Positions 6,131-6,201 of a stretch of DNA of 6,201 bases are shown here, in pieces. The DNA lies in contig JABSRS010000216.1 in assembly GCA_013214885.1 (NCBI GenBank), forward strand, positions 1 to 6,201, read 5' to 3'. Within the stretch, counting starts at the first letter, position 1. Every line of letters begins with the position of its first letter. The notes below the pieces were generated by a model. That model made no database searches. It was not told the DNA's origin and saw nothing but the letters and a program-made list of their open reading frames with translations. This stretch comes from Gammaproteobacteria bacterium (lineage in GTDB: Bacteria; Pseudomonadota; Gammaproteobacteria; Enterobacterales; Psychrobiaceae). Made by a program: the position numbers and the translations under genes.

Positions 6131-6201
6131 ATGAAAATTTCACCACTGGTTGAGCCTGCTTCATTGTTAACTCGTGAAGAAAAAGAGAGATATAGTCGTC
6201 A
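6131..6201 (+). CDS. MoeZ/MoeB/ThiF-type adenylyltransferase, N-terminus only
   Basis: Only 23 codons are present: MKISPLVEPASLLTREEKERYSR, then a partial codon CA (His or Gln). The pattern PLVEPA-x-x-LT-x-EE-x-x-RYSR is the characteristic start of MoeZ/MoeBR proteins, in which RYSRH-x-IIP leads into the E1-like ATP-binding domain. MoeZ-type proteins adenylate the C-terminal glycine of a ThiS/MoaD-like carrier; a C-terminal rhodanese domain, when present, delivers sulfur to make the thiocarboxylate. QbsC (thioquinolobactin) and PdtF (pyridine dithiocarboxylate) are siderophore-pathway members. The start is supported by AGGGA five bases upstream. It is divergent from the receptor operon and seems to share its regulator. 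Whether a rhodanese domain follows cannot be seen, and a housekeeping MoeB or ThiF is possible, though the receptor next door argues for a dedicated copy. Confidence 0.75.
   Translation, partial: MKISPLVEPASLLTREEKERYSR

Overview
This 6.2 kb window is AT-rich bacterial DNA (roughly 40% GC by eye), from a Gram-negative organism: it encodes a TonB-dependent outer-membrane receptor with a signal peptide. Base composition and protein style fit a marine-type gammaproteobacterium, but that assignment is inference.

Layout, left to right. Positions 1-547 (+) hold the C-terminal half of an MFS transporter. Positions 548-1248 form a 701-base gap without a convincing gene; it holds hairpins, one palindrome and a possible decayed reading frame. 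Positions 1249-5875 (-) carry three tightly packed genes, transcribed right to left: a FyuA-type TonB-dependent receptor, a family-2 SAM-dependent methyltransferase (4 bases after the receptor), and a long class V PLP enzyme related to cysteine desulfurases (27 bases further on). Positions 5876-6130 are a divergent control region. From 6131 (+) the first 23 codons of an adenylyltransferase of the MoeZ/MoeB/ThiF type run off the right edge.

How the genes may work together. A MoeZ-type activating enzyme, a desulfurase-like PLP enzyme, an aromatic-type methyltransferase, a siderophore-type receptor and an MFS exporter match the parts list of thiocarboxylate siderophore loci, namely pyridine-2,6-dithiocarboxylate and thioquinolobactin in Pseudomonas. 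The proposed flow is cysteine sulfur to the PLP enzyme, then through the MoeZ-type protein to a ThiS-like carrier, giving a thiocarboxylate metal chelator that is methylated, exported and re-imported. The carrier protein, peptidase and ring-forming enzymes are not in the window, so the product is unproven.

The most striking non-coding signal is a 15-base motif, GTTCNNCATTTGATA, present three times at 5937-6001. One copy ends exactly in the -35 hexamer of each divergent promoter, and a third lies 22 bases (about two helical turns) behind the receptor-side copy. This looks like the operator set of one activator, plausibly AraC-type, controlling both operons. No convincing Fur box was seen.
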